The position numbers and the translations under genes were made by a program. 7,270 nt of DNA, taken from contig JAEKMB010000293.1 of the NCBI GenBank assembly GCA_019508105.1, positions 1 through 7,270 of the forward strand. The letters run 5' to 3'. Positions 6,086 to 7,270 of this stretch are shown one piece after another. The notes under the pieces are model-generated. The model was not told the origin of the DNA and did not search any database. It was given only the letters and a program-made list of their open reading frames with translations. Within the stretch, counting starts at the first letter, position 1. Each line of letters begins with the position of its first letter. The stretch is from Alphaproteobacteria bacterium. Its GTDB lineage: Bacteria > Pseudomonadota > Alphaproteobacteria > Micropepsales > Micropepsaceae.

Positions 6086-6112
6086 TTTGGAACTTTTCTC
6101 GGGCGAGTTCCC
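6076..6112. promoter_or_regulatory. GGGAACTC inverted repeat, possible operator
   Basis: GGGAACTC (6076-6083) and GAGTTCCC (6105-6112) are a perfect 8-bp inverted repeat with a 21-base spacer. A third GGAACT lies between them at 6089-6094, in the same orientation as the left arm. Arm centres are 29 bases apart, close to three helical turns, as expected for a dimer or tetramer-bound operator. The left arm covers the -35 box of the promoter at 6057-6085. No regulator gene is in the window. Confidence 0.4.
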
Positions 6113-6296
6113 ACTAAAGTACTCGAATTGCGCACCGGCCGATTTCCATGTCCTCTTTGGGTCAAAAGCGGACGTTCAGCTCATCGGGTTTGTCTGCAAA
6201 AGTGCTGGCGGGCTCGCCTGGCGGCTCGCCCAGGCTCGCGGTGTTCGTCGCTTGGTTTGTCGCTGGCGACGGATTAATCCGCTGGCCTTCGGCGGC
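6113..6296. other. Gene-free region between the 332-aa gene and the CsgG-like gene
   Basis: This part of the 268-base spacer has no credible gene. It contains repeat copy 2 (6147-6175), three direct GGCTCGC heptamers (6211-6217, 6223-6229, 6233-6239), a 6-bp GC stem CGTCGC/GCGACG (6246-6251 and 6266-6271, loop 14) and a perfect 10-base palindrome GGATTAATCC (6271-6280). The stem lies 25 bases after the stop of the CsgG-like gene and might mark its transcript end; no T-run follows. Confidence 0.35.
6147..6175 (-). repeat. Dispersed palindromic intergenic repeat, copy 2
   Basis: Read on the minus strand it starts ACGTCCGCTTTTGACCC and ends AGAGGACATG; 22 of 29 positions agree with copy 1 at 3107-3135. 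Its stem has decayed by one pair (CCGCTTT against AAAGAGG). It lies about 60 bases upstream of the candidate promoter of the 332-aa gene and is inverted relative to copy 1. Confidence 0.45.
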
Positions 6297-7250
6297 TCAC
6301 TGCCTGTAATTGGCCAGCGACAGTTGGGAGACCCAGCCCTTGTTGCCGACTTCGTCGGAGACTTCCACCCACAGGCCCTGCTTGTTGCCGGTGGGATAGA
6401 GGATCACGCCGGCCTCCAGCGGCTTGAGCACCTTGCCCTTTTCATCGGCGCTGGCGCGCATGATGCCGGGCCGGGCGAGAGTGACGGCCTGGGACGGGGC
6501 ATCGGCCTTGGCGTTGGTGGACAACCCGCCCATGTCGCCCACCAGCTTGGTGTAGGCGTCGATGTAAGCCAGGATTACAACCTGGCCGATGGCGGTGTTC
6601 TGGTAGTTGCTGATCCCCGCCGCGCCGAAGCCGCCCAGCCCGAAGCCGCCGGCACCGCCGCCGAAGCCGACATCGGTCTTGGAGCCATGGCCTTGGCTGA
6701 TCGCCTGCTGCTCACTGGTGCGCACATTGGTGACGGTCAGCACCACGTCGGCCGTCTTGGAGGAGACGTTGATGTTGGAAACAATCGAGCCGGCAAAGCC
6801 GCCCAGCAGACCGCCCGCCAGCGCGCCGAAATTGGTGCCGCCGGAATTGCCGTTCTTGGAGGCGATGTCGGGAACCAGGATATAGTCGGCGGCGCGGACC
6901 TGGCCGGCGCCGACATTGGCGCCGCCCTGCAAGGTGCCGCCGGCCGCCAGGGCCCGTTCCTGCTGCGCCATTTCAAATCCCTTGCCGCGATCCACCAGGG
7001 TAAAGCAGCCGGATTTCATCACAAAAACCTTCAGCAGCGCCTCGGGCGATTCCAGCCCCAGGCCTTCCCACCATTTGGTCTCCGGCTCGCGGATGGCCAG
7101 GGCGCCGATCTTGCGGCTGCAGGTGGGAATCTCGGCGGTTTTCTGCGCCGTCTTGCTGTCGATGGAGGCGGCCGAGGCCGGAAGCACCGAAAAGGATGTG
7201 GATGCGACGCAGAGCGATGCCGCTGTCGCCAGGAACTTTGCCAGACGCAT
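6297..7250 (-). CDS. Exported CsgG-like protein with C-terminal SH3b-like domain
   Basis: 317 aa from the ATG at 7250. A Sec signal peptide covers residues 1-27 (PASA before AS); C14 is preceded by Leu, so there is no proper lipobox and it is probably not a lipoprotein, unlike classical CsgG. Residues about 44-235 have the CsgG/curli-assembly layout: IGALAI strand (48-53), a helix, then CFTLVDRGKGFEMAQQERAL (82-101), RAADYILVPDI (119-129), the strand TADVVLTVTNVRTSE (166-180) and a late helix with IGQVVILAYIDAYTKLVGDM (221-240). Two Gly-rich stretches interrupt it: a glycine-zipper-like one (141-155) and GFGGGAGGFGLGGFG (195-209). Residues about 254-314 resemble a bacterial SH3 domain (VTLARPGIMRA, LWVEVSD, KGWVSQLSL), usually a cell-wall or protein-binding module. 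It probably acts in the envelope; no curli subunit genes are nearby and I would not call it csgG. C44 and C82 could form a disulfide. Confidence 0.8.
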   Translation of the reverse strand: MRLAKFLATAASLCVASTSFSVLPASAASIDSKTAQKTAEIPTCSRKIGALAIREPETKWWEGLGLESPEALLKVFVMKSGCFTLVDRGKGFEMAQQERALAAGGTLQGGANVGAGQVRAADYILVPDIASKNGNSGGTNFGALAGGLLGGFAGSIVSNINVSSKTADVVLTVTNVRTSEQQAISQGHGSKTDVGFGGGAGGFGLGGFGAAGISNYQNTAIGQVVILAYIDAYTKLVGDMGGLSTNAKADAPSQAVTLARPGIMRASADEKGKVLKPLEAGVILYPTGNKQGLWVEVSDEVGNKGWVSQLSLANYRQ

Positions 7251-7257
7251 GATGAAT

Positions 7258-7263
7258 CCCTCC
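7258..7263 (-). promoter_or_regulatory. Ribosome binding site fixing the start of the CsgG-like gene
   Basis: Minus-strand GGAGGG (7263-7258) is a strong Shine-Dalgarno sequence seven bases before the ATG at 7250. It rules out the in-frame TTG at 7265, which lies upstream of the site and would spoil the signal peptide N-terminus. Confidence 0.8.
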
Positions 7264-7270
7264 AAAAGCC

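Noticed and set aside
6077..6112. GGAAC motifs as an EcfG (general stress) sigma factor -35 box
   Set aside because: No CGTT -10 element is found at 16-17 bases from any of the GGAAC copies on either strand.
6211..6239. Three GGCTCGC heptamers as a CRISPR or iteron array
   Set aside because: Units are only seven bases, spacing is irregular (12 and 10), and there are only three copies.

Overview
The window looks like a chromosomal segment from a high-GC alphaproteobacterium. The evidence is strong G/C preference at third codon positions, and an aroK-aroB unit divergent from xerD and accA, a neighbourhood I associate with Alphaproteobacteria. I cannot assign a genus. No rRNA, tRNA, CRISPR array, transposase or replication origin is visible.

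Left part (1-3014) is housekeeping. On the minus strand aroK (shikimate kinase) overlaps aroB (3-dehydroquinate synthase, cut by the window edge) by four bases. A perfect 8-bp hairpin encloses the aroB start codon, suggesting translational coupling. A short divergent spacer holds a plausible aroK promoter inside an inverted repeat. On the plus strand follow xerD (tyrosine recombinase for chromosome dimer resolution) and accA (acetyl-CoA carboxylase carboxyltransferase alpha subunit). A large imperfect stem-loop lies directly after the accA stop.

Middle part (3015-6296) looks accessory. Two paralogous exported proteins of no family I can name face each other tail to tail with only nine bases between their stops. 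Both carry an N-terminal domain with a Cys at a helix start and a Gly-His-Val strand, as in CHAP/NlpC-P60 papain-like amidases and peptidases. The plus-strand copy (546 aa) has an extra C-terminal region of about 230 residues and has changed the putative third catalytic position. The minus-strand copy (332 aa) keeps that position but lacks the C-terminal region, and has a recognisable promoter overlapped by an 8-bp inverted repeat. Diverged copies of a 29-bp palindromic intergenic repeat flank the pair in opposite orientation. This paralogue pair is the best candidate here for something undescribed.

Right part (6297-7250) is a minus-strand gene for an exported protein with a CsgG-like region, two glycine-rich stretches and a C-terminal SH3b-like domain. 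Its start is fixed by a strong ribosome binding site at the window edge. The three exported proteins could act in the cell envelope, but nothing shows that they work together.
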